Shown here piece by piece: positions 12,901-22,779 of a DNA stretch of 64,000 nt. The DNA lies in assembly GCF_905147045.1 (NCBI RefSeq), contig NC_065899.1:2058501-2122500 (forward strand), read 5' to 3'. Origin of the DNA: Nymphalis io (Eukaryota; Arthropoda; Insecta; Lepidoptera; Nymphalidae). The first letter of the stretch is position 1, and each line of letters opens with the position of its first letter. The translations under genes were made by a program, and so were the position numbers. A model generated the notes under the pieces. The model made no database searches, was not told the origin of the DNA, and was given only the letters and a program-made list of their open reading frames with translations.

Positions 12901-14111
12901 ACAAGGTGGTGCCTACCCAGACGACCTAGCACAAAGCCTTACCACCAGTATGTATCAAATGCATCGTTAAATTGTTAATAGTTTTGTGTTATGCGAGCAG
13001 TCTGCTCGGAGGCAGTACAGCTTTTGTGGGTCGTATAGCCCATATACATAAAAATTCAAGTTACGAAAATTGTTCAAAATAGATTCAATATAACAAATAA
13101 ATAAATAAACGAATCATGAATATTTATTTTTTTCGGAGATCATTATATCAAAAGACATTGTAGAAAGTGAACAGCTAAAAGTATTCTTGTTACATTGTAT
13201 AATATTTAAGCCATGAAGCTCGATAAAAGACGTTTCGTCATATCGACTTCAAAGACCCTTTTCATCGTTTTAGGTTGAAATTAAAAGTCAGTGATATACA
13301 TTATTTTATATTTGCTTAGAAGATAAAAAGAAAAGTTGTGATTATACTTTTAATATAAATATTTGTATTGCCTCGTTGGTCTAGGGTAGCTTATAGCTTA
13401 TAATCCCGAGGTCCTAAGTTCAAACGCTGGGTTGAACCAATTAGAAGTTATTAGAAGTTCCTGTCGAGAAATTCACAGTACCTACTCAGTGTGTGGTAGT
13501 TGGCGGTGTTGAGGGATCTCATGCGAGGGTAAACCCGCGGGCAGAAACTAGTAGGATATAAACCCGTTGGTCTTGTACCACTTTCCTATTATGTCGGATT
13601 TGCCCCCTGTGTACTTTAATGTAATGATTATCCTGCGCACTTGGCAAGTCTCCCTGGAGATCGCTGAGACCAAAATCGGTTAGACGGATATCATAGATAA
13701 AAATATTATATTTATGTGTTCATAATGGCCCCTAAGTTGATTTTAGTTCCTTCGGATTTTCACAACGAAGTAACACTAACAATTCATTATAAAATTGACA
13801 AATATGTAATATTATTTAATTCCTGGCTGTTATTTATTAAAGATAATAAGTAGTATATACAACATTTATATTGTTAAAAATAATAACTTGTCATTTGTTA
13901 TAACTTTTTACAGGTGACGTTTAAGGAAGCGCTAGCGAGCGAATGGCGTGCTTCCTTAAATCCGAGAGCTTTACATAGACTTGCCGCTCCCCCGCGCTCC
14001 GCTGCCCCCTCGACCGCGACACCGTCCCCGCAACGAGAGCGTTCGCAATCACGGGCCGTCTCAGTTCTTAGAGCTGCCTCGTCATTTATCAATTTTGATG
14101 AGATTTATTAA
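3830..14111 (+). CDS. Gene B: complete kainate/GluRII-type ionotropic glutamate receptor subunit, 914 aa, 16 coding exons
   Basis: Exons: 3830-3914, 3981-4118, 4455-4558, 4960-5122, 5406-5620, 6149-6298, 6986-7186, 7613-7813, 7982-8215, 8487-8710, 9051-9188, 9415-9613, 10614-10842, 11655-11770, 12525-12674, 13914-14111. All introns are GT-AG and phases join to 2745 nt. The start ATG is in AGCATGG context. Order in the protein: signal peptide (1-20), amino-terminal domain (about 21-410), S1 (about 420-550), M1 (552-572), pore loop M2 (about 595-615), M3 (about 627-648), S2 (about 650-795), M4 (818-840), and a short Ala/Pro/Ser/Arg-rich cytoplasmic tail. Glutamate contacts are kept: PY in S1, R512 in DLTITSER, S678-T679, and E729 in FMEST. 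Two oddities: Thr610 at the Q/R site (MTQG) and SYTANMSTF in M3, with Thr646 at the lurcher position. It is probably a plasma-membrane cation-channel subunit; a neuromuscular GluRII role is possible but not shown. Confidence 0.93.
4155..4290 (+). repeat. Degraded tRNA-derived SINE (family S1) in gene B intron 2
   Basis: It keeps the tRNA-like promoter (GCCGAGACGG box A region; GTGGGATCGAATCCGGGCAA box B region) and part of the body up to GGTGAAGGAAAAC. Confidence 0.65.
4600..4655 (+). repeat. R1 retroposon remnant in gene B intron 3
   Basis: It carries CTACTACAGGCATAGGTTAC then ATAACGTCTTAGTTCCCATG, a short piece of the middle of R1. Confidence 0.5.
5888..6110. repeat. Interspersed repeat in gene B intron 5
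   Basis: It starts with a CTT run and GCCTAGCGTTTTCCCGGCTT, then AACGCCAGGGTCCGACGCC. It is GC-rich against AT-rich intron DNA and resembles a dispersed repeat common in moth and butterfly genomes. The class was not determined. Confidence 0.5.
6378..6490 (+). repeat. Partial S1 SINE in gene B intron 6
   Basis: It carries AAACCCGTGCAAGTACCATT, TTTTCATGTGCTTAGTTTGT and ATGAAATTCTGACACATG, a diverged S1 body without box A. Confidence 0.6.
8487..8710 (+). CDS. Gene B exon 10: end of S1 and M1 helix
   Basis: It encodes AICDLTITSER, with the arginine that binds the ligand alpha-carboxyl, then VVDFSTPFMSLGISLL and the M1 helix starting VWLYLATTYI. The donor is CTCG before GTTAGT (phase 2). Confidence 0.92.
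9051..9188 (+). CDS. Gene B exon 11: M1-M2 linker and pore loop
   Basis: A 138-nt exon of the same length and phase as the downstream pore exon of gene C. The pore reads MWLTMGSIMTQGCDILP: the Q/R-site residue is Thr (codon 9163-9165) instead of the usual Gln, while the following Q-G-C-D is kept. I saw no second version of this exon in gene B. Confidence 0.92.
9235..9380 (+). repeat. LINE 3'-end fragment in gene B intron 11
   Basis: It contains AAGACCGGCCAACATGGAAA, TCCTTGAGGGAGGCTTTTGT and CCAGCAGTGG, ending in ATGATGATGATT. This is a typical lepidopteran non-LTR element tail. It lies between the pore exon and the M3 exon of gene B. Confidence 0.6.
9415..9613 (+). CDS. Gene B exon 12: M3 gate helix and start of S2
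   Basis: It encodes SRWVAGMWWFFALIVTASYT then ANMSTFLSAKRR. The nine-residue gate signature is SYTANMSTF; the family consensus is SYTANLAAF. Codons 9494-9499 (TCC ACC) give Ser-Thr where two alanines are expected. The exon continues to SYGTLYNASTYKFF, part of the ligand pocket. Confidence 0.92.
9758..9855 (-). repeat. Partial S1 SINE, minus, in gene B intron 12
   Basis: It carries GAGCATGAGATGAATTATAA and GTGTCCGGGTTCGAACTCGC then GGTTAAGATTC: box B and the start of the body, reversed. Confidence 0.65.
10344..10547 (+). repeat. R1 retroposon with internal deletion, in gene B intron 12
   Basis: It starts TTTATGCAAGCCCGTCTGGG and ends near the decayed A-rich tail. The middle (vertebra GTATTGTTGTG to GGCACAAGGG) is largely missing. 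Confidence 0.75.
11408..11470 (+). repeat. 3' end of a second tRNA-type SINE family (S2)
   Basis: It carries GTACAAGCTCTGCTTAGTTC and GATGGCCGTGTGTGAATAAT, shared (reversed) with the longer copy at 25405-25620. Confidence 0.5.
12035..12095 (-). repeat. R1 fragment in gene B intron 14
   Basis: It contains CTATCCAGATGGGCTTGCAC then AAAGCGCTATCACCAAGTA, the reversed 5' end of R1. Confidence 0.6.
12163..12452 (+). mobile_element. Full-length S1 SINE in gene B intron 14
   Basis: It starts GTCGAGATGGCCCAGTGGTA (tRNA-like box A), has ACGTGAGTTCAAACCTC (box B), the S1 body (CATTGTGAGGAAACCTGCAT) and the 3' end CCCAGCAGTGGGACGTTTAC. It ends 73 nt before the M4 exon, so it may affect that acceptor's branch region. 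Confidence 0.85.
12702..12950 (-). mobile_element. R1 retroposon, minus, in gene B intron 15
   Basis: It starts with a T run 27 nt after the M4 exon donor and runs through ATGAGCCACCTGTTGGTAAT to CTACCCAGACGACC and ACCACCAGTA. It is diverged, with several small deletions. Confidence 0.8.
13368..13700 (+). repeat. tRNA-derived SINE of another family in gene B intron 15
   Basis: It starts GCCTCGTTGGTCTAGGGTAG (box A-like) with AGTTCAAACGCTGGGTTG (box B-like), then a unique body with ACTCAGTGTGTGGTAGTTGG and GCATGCGAGGG-type sequence. It is not related to S1. Confidence 0.6.
13914..14111 (+). CDS. Gene B exon 16: cytoplasmic C-terminus and stop
   Basis: The acceptor is TTTTTACAG and the stop is TAA at 14109-14111. 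It encodes 65 residues: VTFKEALASEWRASLNPRAL, then a low-complexity Ala/Pro/Ser/Arg segment, ending FINFDEIY. It is much richer in GC and CpG than other exons of the gene. I see no classical PDZ-binding end. Confidence 0.85.
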   Translation: MTFKEALASEWRASLNPRALHRLAAPPRSAAPSTATPSPQRERSQSRAVSVLRAASSFINFDEIY

Positions 14112-14211
14112 AAATATTAATATTAATTTGCATGCGTAGTATTTTTCTTACGACAAATACGTATTATATTTATTAACAAAATTACGTTTGTAACTCAGTA
14201 CTGGCGACAGA

Positions 14212-14217
14212 AATAAA
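14212..14217 (+). terminator. Candidate poly(A) signal of gene B
   Basis: This is the first AATAAA after the stop codon, 101 nt downstream. It gives a short 3' UTR that ends before the SINE at 14441. Transcript 3' ends are needed to confirm it. Confidence 0.45.
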
Positions 14218-14440
14218 ACATCTTTTTCAGTAACGTTTAATTCGGACGCTTTATATAAACGTTACATTCAAGTATGTCTTTAAATTTTAATTATTTGAAA
14301 AATTATTAACAACTATAGGTGTGCTTCCGAAATGTCATCTAAAGTAGGGTTTTTTGAAAGTACATCCAATAAATCTAACAAGACTCACTAATAATAGGAA
14401 TAATTATGCCTAATAATTTATTACATATGTACAAAAAAAA

Positions 14441-14742
14441 AGCCGAGATGGCCTAGTGGTAAGAACGCGTGTATCTTAACCGATCGTGGGTTCAAACCCG
14501 GGCAAGCACCACTGAATTTTCATGTGCTTAATTTGTGTTTATAATTCATCTCATGCTTAACGGTGAAGGAAAACATCGTGAGGAAACCTGCATGTGTCTA
14601 ATTTCATTGAAATTCTGCCACATGTGTATTCTACCAACCCGCATTGGAGCAGCGTGGTGGAATAAGCTCCAAACCTTCTCCTCAAAAAGGAGAGGAGGCC
14701 TTAGCCCAGCAGTGGGACATTAACAGGCTGTTACTGTTACTG
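14441..14742 (+). mobile_element. Full-length S1 SINE downstream of gene B
   Basis: It has tRNA-like AGCCGAGATGGCCTAGTGGT and GTGGGTTCAAACCCGGGC, the body, and GCAGTGGGACATTAACAGGC followed by a (GTTACT) tail. It follows the gene B poly(A) signal by about 220 nt. Confidence 0.9.
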
Positions 14743-15543
14743 TACAAAATGTCAACGAGGATTACCTTATATAACTATTTTATATAAAAATGTTGATTGT
14801 GCGTGTTTATATTAGGTCCCAACTATGCATTTTTATTCCGTATATACAAATAAATCTTTAATTATATTATTCATACTATTTTCATATAAAAAAACTTTCT
14901 TGTATAATCTCATTATATACAACACATAAACTATAATATTCTTTGTATATTATTTGTAAGCAGTGTGATTGTAATCTCTATTATATTCAATAAAATATCA
15001 GACTTTAATGATACGATAAGCGTTTTGTTTTCCATTTTCCTTTAAATGATTTGACGCTTCATTTAGCTTTAAAGCATAAACAAAGCCAGAGTTGGCGCTC
15101 CACTTCGCAATGCTATTAAACTGCTATTAGATAACTCCATTATTTCAACGTTGAAGTTCGTTCGTTCTCTTTACAGTGCTGTCAGTATTTATACTCACTT
15201 TTTTTGTCTTTAAAATTTCACTTGAGAAATTAAAGTCTGTAGTTTTATTGTGTCAGAACTCACTCATTACACACCCGTGAAATGTTGACAACCGCCTTAT
15301 GATGATATGATATGATACCGACTATTTTGATGCGTGTATTCTTGAAATGTTAAAATTATTATGATCAATGTCGCATATCACTTACCAACATTTCACGACC
15401 GTTTTCTGTGGTGAGTTTCGAGTATGTTCTTCCAGACTAACCTTACTGATATCGTTCAAAGTATATATTATCGGAAAGTTGCATATTGTAAGCTGAGGAG
15501 AAAAGTTGAACGGAGCATTTTCAATTAAATGTATATACAAAAA
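14743..15543. other. AT-rich intergenic DNA, nothing recognised
   Basis: Between two S1 SINEs. No exon-like reading frame with splice sites and no recognisable repeat body. Confidence 0.5.
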
Positions 15544-15856
15544 AGCCGAGATGGCCCTGTGGTAAGAACGCGTGAATCTTAACCGATGATCGTGGGTTCA
15601 AACCCGTGCAAGCACCACTGAATTTTCATGTGCTTAATTTGTGATTATAATTCATCTCGTGCTTTACGGTGAAGGAAAACATCGTGAGGAAACCTGCATG
15701 TGTCTAATTTCACTGAAGTTCTGCCACATGTGAATTCTACCAACCCGCATTGGAGCAGCGTGGTGGAATAAGCTCCAAACCTTCTCCTCAAAAAAAGAGG
15801 AGAGGAGGCCTTTAGCCCAGCAGTGGGACATTCACAGGCTGTTACGGTTACGGTAT
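15544..15856 (+). mobile_element. Full-length S1 SINE
   Basis: It has AGCCGAGATGGCCCTGTGGT, GTGGGTTCAAACCCGTGCAA, an intact body and the end CAGTGGGACATTCACAGGCT then GTTACGGTTACGG. It is the third S1 copy in the same direction within 3.7 kb. Confidence 0.9.
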
Positions 15857-15908
15857 ATACAAAATATTTTCGGGTAGTTTATTTGTAATATAATTGTTGT
15901 TGTAAATA

Positions 15909-16240
15909 TTCACTAAGATGTAAATTTAAAGAAATTAAAATAATGACTGTCGCTTTTCAATATATATTTGATTAATGTTATGTATGTAAGCAAAAACATA
16001 AAAGATTTTCCCAGAAATTATGACGTAACACCTGTTAACACCAGGAAAAAGTACAATCTTACAACCACTATTACCAGATTACACGGGGTTTGTAAGTCTT
16101 TTATGGGACTATGTATACGCTTTTACAACAGGATCCCGGAAAACGTTCAAAAATATTTAATTGTGAAGTTTAAAATAATCGTTAAGGAACGCTTGTGTGC
16201 TTGTAGCAATGACTTTTTCAATGATTGCACATCTTAGGAA
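15909..16240 (+). pseudogene. LINE reverse-transcriptase C-terminal remnant (copy 1)
   Basis: An open stretch of 89 codons reads NTRKKYNLTTTITRLHGVCK, SFMGLCIRFYNRIPENVQKY and so on, the typical end of a non-LTR retrotransposon ORF2. A related copy begins with the same ATTCACTAAGATGTAAATTT at 45350. The (TA)n tract follows. Confidence 0.7.
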
Positions 16241-16259
16241 TGAAACGATCACCTCCAGG

Positions 16260-16263
<4 letters not shown>

Positions 16264-16331
<68 letters not shown>
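16264..16331. repeat. (TA)n microsatellite, about 66 bp
   Basis: A pure alternating AT tract just after the LINE fragment; likely length-polymorphic. Confidence 0.95.
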
Positions 16332-16334
<3 letters not shown>

Positions 16335-16600
16335 CTGCTATCGTTGTATATTACTTGTAATTGTAATAGATGAGATAAAAATAAAAATCCCGCTGAGTTA
16401 CTTTCGCCGGTTCATTTCAGGTCTGAGGTGTATATTTCCGAACCGGTGGTAGATTTATGACAATCAATATTATAATAATATTGAATAAAGATTTAATCCC
16501 TATTTTAATTATTATAGATACCTAAAATATTTTAATTATTAGGTAGCATCGGCGGCAGGCTAAATAAATAAAAAAGATTTTTGGTTTAGGAAACTCGCAA

Positions 16601-16822
16601 TTTTTTTATAGAATACTAAATCGTACGAGCATATGGGCCACCTGATGGGCCATCAACCTTGGGAATTAAGATGTTATGCCCCTTGTGCCTGTAATTACAC
16701 TGGCTCACTCACCCTTCAAACCGGAACACAACAATACCAAGTGCTGCTGTTTTGTGGTAGAATATCTGATGAGTAGGTGGTACCTACCCGGACGAGCTTG
16801 CACAAAGCTCTATCACCAGTAA
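16601..16822 (-). mobile_element. R1 retroposon, minus
   Basis: It begins with a T run and ATAGAATACTAAATCG, then CATATGGGCCACCTGATGGG, and ends at CTATCACCAGTAAA. About 70 bp of the 3' portion are deleted. Confidence 0.85.
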
Positions 16823-17656
16823 ATAGTCTTAAAAAGAGGCAGTTATTTTGAAATCACAGACATACACTTCAAATTCATATATTTGTATAGATTACGAATG
16901 CTGACTCAAATACACGTAATACAGTAGTCCTTAACAAATGGTCCTCGAGAGTAAAACGACTTTACATTGGGAGTCTCATCCAAACCGTCCTTCTATTTTG
17001 AATTCCGCTCGCACTCCCCAAGTACTCTGTAATCAGTCTTGCAGCGTCACTGGATGGCTTTTACCTGAAATTGCATTCCTCTCTTTATTCCCTGACGCTT
17101 TGGTGTTGCCATGTTGAAAACAAAATTAGATTGATAATAATTCTTACGATATAAATGTATCTTAAAACCAAAAATAGTTTTATAAAAGTTGTAATTAATA
17201 TTTCATGTTTACATTTTTACAATGTTCGAATATGAAATTCTTACGCAACAGGCGATACTGCGAGCCGAAGCTAGTTTTTTTTTAAAATATTTATAAAAAT
17301 ATCATACATCGATTATTGCTTGTATTATATAATAATTTAATATTTGATAAAATCCCGTGTCACGAAAGCTACCACATTTAGCGGTAGGCCATCGCCACCG
17401 TTGTGATATAAGCTACTATTAAAATACTTACTATGCACAGTGTGTTCCAAAAGGACGAGAGGGGGATATCCAACGGAATGATGTAATATCCCTTTCCGCG
17501 ATGTCGTACTTTTAGTTTACATAACAAATACTGTTTGGTTTTATTACAAAAAAAGTTCATAACAAGGCATAAGAGGTGATTGAAATAATTAATAATTAAA
17601 GTGTTAAATGAATAAAAATACAGGTGCGTTAATAAAGTAAGTTCTTTCTTATATTT
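16823..17656. other. Intergenic DNA, no gene recognised
   Basis: No recognisable exon; a minus-strand open stretch at 17378-17704 runs into the adjacent R1 element and shows no family similarity. Confidence 0.45.
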
Positions 17657-17851
17657 ACTGGTGGTAGAGCTTTGTGCAAGCTCGTCTGGGTAGGTACCAC
17701 CCACTCATCAGATATTCTACCGCAAAACAGCAGTACTTGGTATTGTTGTGTTCCGGTTTGAAGGGTGAATGAGCCAGTGTAATTACAGGCACAAGGGACA
17801 TAACATGGCTCATACGCTCGTCCGCCTTCTTATTCTATAAAAAAAAAAAAA
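17657..17851 (+). mobile_element. R1 retroposon with internal deletion and poly(A) tail
   Basis: It starts ACTGGTGGTAGAGCTTTGTG and ends in TATTCTATAAAAAAA. About 100 bp between AAGGGACATAACAT and GGCTCATACGCTCG are missing. Confidence 0.9.
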
Positions 17852-17859
17852 TGGTATAG

Positions 17860-18065
17860 CTGCAGAGTACAGCGTCGCGACGCTGGCGTGTCGGATGCGC
17901 GACGTGGATGTCACACTACAGGCATGACGGTGTACAAAAAAAAAAAAAAAAAACTAGCGACTCGTCGCGCGCGACAAGTCCCGTACTGCTTTCTGTATGA
18001 CTTCTGACATGAATATTAATAAAAAACAACGCGTCGCACACACGCGCCGCGCTCCGGTTTTATTC
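17860..18065. other. CpG-rich patch split by a poly(A) run
   Basis: GCGTCGCGACGCTGGCGTGT and GTCGCGCGCGACAAGTCCCG flank a run of about 15 A. Base composition is far from the AT-rich surroundings. Possibly the GC-rich 5' end of a retroposon; not identified. Confidence 0.35.
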
Positions 18066-18239
18066 CCGCCGAAACAAAATGTATTGACCAAATTAAAAAT
18101 AAGAACGAGGTTCTGTGAGATCGATAGCGATAATGTTTTAATGCGTTGTTCGATTTCAATCATTTTCTCAAATAATGGAATTTTCTTCCGTCAGATCAGA
18201 TACGGGCATGAGAAAATTATGATACACTAATTAACAATA

Positions 18240-19945
18240 ACCCTGTACGACGTCAACAGGTTTTTGTGTTGGAAAGGGAATACCTCAAGATCAGTTTCAT
18301 ATACATTTTGTCAAAATCTTATAATGTATAAAACAAACAAATTGTGTTTTTTTTTGTTAGCTTTATTTTAAAACTTCTACTTATAAATGTCAATAATACA
18401 TACAGAAGCGATTTTTTTAATTGAGATCAAGCTAATCCGACTTAACAGGCTTAGGCAGGGCAGGTTAAAGAGACAAAAATTATGTCATACGGGCTTTTTT
18501 TGAAAGCGAGGTTTCTTCCGAAATAAAAACGCAAATTCTACAACAAGTTTTAGTGCTGACTTTATTTGTTTGCTTTAAATGTTTTCTACGGGTGAAACGG
18601 GATTATTTGATTGCAGGATATTCCGAAATAACATTTGACGAACTGAATTTGAAATATAAATATTCTCAACGGTTTTCATAAACTTCATAGATTATTCGGG
18701 ATCTTAATAATGAATAACCGAATAGTTTGAATACAAATAAATTTTGTAGAAAAAGTGGTTCGTTTAGTAGCCGTTAGAGAATTTTAGAAACTATGTAATG
18801 AATCACTTAGAATATAATTGGATAAGTTGAAGTTTAGTATAATACAATATTTGAACTGCTGAAGAGTTCATTCTTCCAACACCAGTCCAATTTGTTAAAA
18901 TATCCGTGCGTTAAATAAGAACATTTATTGCCAAAAATTAAAGACTATATATACAACATCACGTTAGGAACCGAGTTTGAGGAATAAAGCTACGTTAAGA
19001 TGGCAATATTTTTCCCGAATGCCATATATGATATTTATACGACTAAAGCAGTGATAGCAGATATTATATTAAATTATTGTTCACCCGAGTATATGCGAAA
19101 AAAAAACCCGTGTCCGAGAATTAGTGTTTCCCGTTCAAAGATGAAACGAGGAGGCCGCTGAGGCGCCTGTAAACGATTTTATCGAACAACTAGATAACTG
19201 GCTGCTTTTTAAGGTACGTTAAGATATAATGGAAATTTTTGTGTGAATGATTGTCTCATATACGTTAAAATGTTATACGTAACAAAATCAAATCGAATAG
19301 CTGCCACGTGTATAAAACCGCGTGACGCAGCTAGTATTACAATAAAAGATTTAATGAATCTTAAGTACAATACATAACGTACTTATGATGTATTCTTAAT
19401 GTTACATATATGTATGATACATACTCATGTCTACTGATAAAATAATGGCTTATCTCAGTACAAAAGATTGAAATTTTAATAAAACATAAATGAATATTTG
19501 AGGTTGAATGTAACCTAATAGTGATATGGTCAAAGGAAACAATGTCATACGAAAAACATCTTTAGTCTCCAGTTAATAAAATTGGTTTAAGTTTGATAAG
19601 TATTTAGTTGACATGAAAGTTTCACAGACCGCGAGCAGGTGAGCTGAATTCGCCAGCGCCACGGTCATGTGAGCATTTGGCAGAAATCCAGGCCAACTAT
19701 CCGACACAAAGTAGTTTCAATATTAGCATACCTAATTTTTTTGTACAATGATATTTTATCATTTCGACAAGTGTTGCAAAAAAATAACACTTTGATAAAT
19801 ATATTAGTATTTTATCGTCAGTAAACACACAGTTTAGTATTTTATCGTCCTTTCTCATATCAAATATACCGCATACCAAATACACCGCCCATAGTCACTG
19901 GCAATGTGTAAAATAATACTGCACAACCAACCTTGGGGATTAAGA
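18240..19945. other. AT-rich intergenic DNA, nothing recognised
   Basis: No supported exon or RNA gene. A short direct repeat TTTAGTATTTTATCGTC lies near 19803-19850. Confidence 0.45.
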
Positions 19946-19946
19946 C

Positions 19947-20245
19947 ACTGGTGGTAGGGCTTTGTGCAAGCTCGTCTGGGTAGGTACCACCCACTCATCA
20001 GATATTCTACCGCAAAACAGCAATACTTGATATTGTTGTGTTCCGGTTTGAAGGGTGAGTGAGCCAGTGTAATTACAGGCACAAGGGACATAAAATCTTA
20101 GTTCCCTAGGTTGGTGGCGCATTGGATATGTAAGCGATGGTTGACATTTCTTACAATGCTAATGTCTAAGAGCGTTGGTGACCACTTACCATCAGGTGGC
20201 CCATATGCTCGTCCGCCTTCCTATTCTATAAAAAAAAAAAAAAAA
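19947..20245 (+). mobile_element. Full-length R1 retroposon, young copy
   Basis: It runs from ACTGGTGGTAGGGCTTTGTG to CTATTCTATA plus a tail of about 16 A. It differs from the copy at 63217 at about three positions over about 285 bp. The poly(A) tail points to target-primed retroposition. Confidence 0.92.
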
Positions 20246-20249
20246 GATG

Positions 20250-20345
20250 TTATGTTACACTGGCTCACTCACCCATCAAACCGGAACGAAACAATACTAA
20301 GTATTGCTTGTATTGCTGTTTTGTAGTAGAATATCTGGTGGTAGC
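20250..20345 (-). repeat. R1 fragment, minus
   Basis: It contains TACACTGGCTCACTCACCCA and CAAACCGGAACGAAACAATA up to TATCTGGTGGTAG. It abuts the full plus-strand copy. Confidence 0.7.
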
Positions 20346-20754
20346 ATTTTATTATATGGTATATATTTCATTCGTGTAAATAAGTAACTACTGAGTTTCT
20401 CGTCGATTCTACGTAGAATCTTCATTTTTATTAGGTAACCTTACATTTAGTTTACCCAACTATTATTATACCACTCCGATTTATTATACAGTTTTATAAA
20501 ATGAATAAAAAACCTTATGTAATTTGCATACGTTTTTATTCAAACATTATGTATCATTCCACTTATGTTAATTAACATTTTAATTACGAATCTCTAGAAA
20601 GGTTCTGTAAAAATAATGTGACTAACGCAAAAAAGGATGCTTAAAGTATTTTGCTACGTAAAATACTTGGGCATGACAAATTTGTAGAACAACAATACAA
20701 CAAAAAAGAGCAATTCTTTTATTACGAAATTTATTATAATAATACTTTATCTAA

Positions 20755-20835
20755 TTGTAAAACTTGTAAATGTTCCACTGGACAATGGTCTCCTCTCTAC
20801 TTGGGAAGCTTGGATCTTATTCCATCACGCTACTC
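20755..20835 (-). repeat. S1 SINE fragment, minus
   Basis: It carries GGTCTCCTCTCTACTTGGGA, GGATCTTATTCCATCACGCT and ACTCC, the decayed 3' part of S1. Confidence 0.45.
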
Positions 20836-20989
20836 CGTACTACTCTCCGTACTCTGTATTACTAAATATAAATATAAATTTCTGTTGACCAGACTCAGTA
20901 GTTCCTGCTGTGTGTTGATTATAATCAGTCAGGATGAGTTATTTTATGAGTACAGATATCATAATAACGTTAACTTATTTGTCTAAAAA

Positions 20990-22200
20990 ACAAATTAAAA
21001 TCACACAATATTTTCAGAATCATCTCTAGAGACCTTTTATAATAACAATTAACAAATCTCTATAAATAATCCAGGTGGTTATAAATATACTAGTGACGTC
21101 AGACGTCTGTGGTGAGTCTAAGAAAGCTGCGGCTTAAGTAAAAATATATTTGATAACTGTCGAATTTTAGTTTTTATGCATGGATATAGTGACAAAAGTA
21201 TAGTCATTAGTAACAGGTATAATATGTTACGACGATCAGCGTTTTGAGTATTTTCGTTTAATCAATTATGTACGTAATTCATATTCTGGTGTGCCGTCAT
21301 ACTTGTGACAAATGACTTTCGATTTTCAGTCACTATGCGATATCTTTTGTGATTTCTCAGTGGCTTTGCTAAACGAATAATAAATAGATACAATAGAAAT
21401 GTATAGAAATCGCTAAAGCTATTAAAGTGCTCATTTCTCTTTCGAAAAGACTTATTAGAAATAAATTTTAACAGTTCACACGAAAATACACAATTATTAA
21501 CGTAATTTATAATTTATTAATCGTCAGTCGTTGATCACGTGACAATTCGGATACATTTGTGATTTTCACATAATTAGTAAATTCTTATGTTCAAAATGCT
21601 TTAGTCTTTTAACCCATTGAACGCATTGCTCCAAAAATATTTCATTGTGATGGTGACATAAATTTTCAAGAGAGCTCATTGGTGTTCTCTGCGTCTTGAT
21701 AATGTAATCTAAAGCGCATATTCCTCTCCCGAGTGAAAGAAAGTATTAATATTATCAGGTATGATTTTGGTGGAGATAGTAAGATGACCTTTATGAGCAG
21801 CTCTGGCATGTGAGTAATATAAAACAGAAGTGATGAGCGATCTCAGAAATATTTTGCTCTAATATAATCGAAAATAAATTACAAATAAATAAAGTTTATT
21901 TTTTATTACTTATAATCCTCGAAAAATGTTGTCGAGTTTTTTTACTTAAGCTTGAAAAGAAGAAAAATTGCGCACAAAATATATTCCTAGTTTCGGTTCC
22001 GCAGCATTTTTGTGGTCGTTATCCCGCAGAGAAAAAACGTTGAAAGCTTGAAACTTCCCGAGAGCTATACCATACCAAAAGGAAATATATACTTCTACCC
22101 CGCAATAAGATATATCGAAATAAAAACAGTCTATTTTTTGTGAGCTTTATAAATGTAACAAAAGTTATCTTGTATCGTTAAAGGCAATACCTTGTTTTTT
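20990..22200. other. AT-rich intergenic DNA, nothing recognised
   Basis: No supported exon, RNA gene or repeat family seen. Confidence 0.4.
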
Positions 22201-22202
22201 TA

Positions 22203-22315
22203 TTGAGCCACTGAGTTATCTTGTTTGTGCTTAACTGATCTTCATAATTAATCACGTACTCGGTGGTGAAGAAAAAAGTTGTGAGGACATCTGTATGTAT
22301 AGAATTAGATGAATC
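22203..22315 (+). repeat. Heavily degraded S1 SINE
   Basis: It carries GTGCTTAACTGATCTTCATA, ACTCGGTGGTGAAGAAAAAA and GTTGTGAGGACATCTGTATG, recognisable only by order of blocks. Confidence 0.45.
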
Positions 22316-22779
22316 TCTAAGCCATCAACGAGTGCCTAATATTTACGGGTTGTAACTTAAGATATACTTCCTAAATTATACAAATATATATTTAAATCAA
22401 TTTATATAGTTGAACAAAAGGAAAATATCCTAAAATTAAAATGATATAAACTAACAAAAAACTAGTAGTTTTTTGGTAGTTTTGGTTAATTAAACAACAT
22501 GAACGATGTCTTACGAGTTCTCTGAAATGTTATCGCCATTTTATGCGAGTGCATCAACAAATATTTATAATTCATACAAGATCGCATTGAGTAATAATCC
22601 GCACGTTCACACCTCAACTCATCCTCCTCCACCGCATATTAAGCGCTCATTTAATGCATTCTTTCGAATACCTTTGAACATATTCGCTTGTAAAATTTAC
22701 TGAATTTAAACACCAATTTCATTTGGGGATTATTTTACATTATCACATAAATTTTAAAGTCAAAGTCAAATGTAACAAA

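Noticed and set aside
13898..14092. Minus-strand reading frame opposite gene B exon 16
   Set aside because: It is the antisense shadow of a GC-rich coding exon, with no splice context or similarity.
14441..14520. Functional tRNA genes at the S1 SINE heads
   Set aside because: Box A and box B are present, but the cloverleaf stems do not pair properly and the same sequence is followed by the SINE body at many sites.
16225..16452. Ile/Tyr repeat membrane protein
   Set aside because: It is the translation of the (TA)n tract.
20651..20986. 111-codon open reading frame as a gene
   Set aside because: It includes a decayed SINE fragment and compositional sequence, with no start context or family match.
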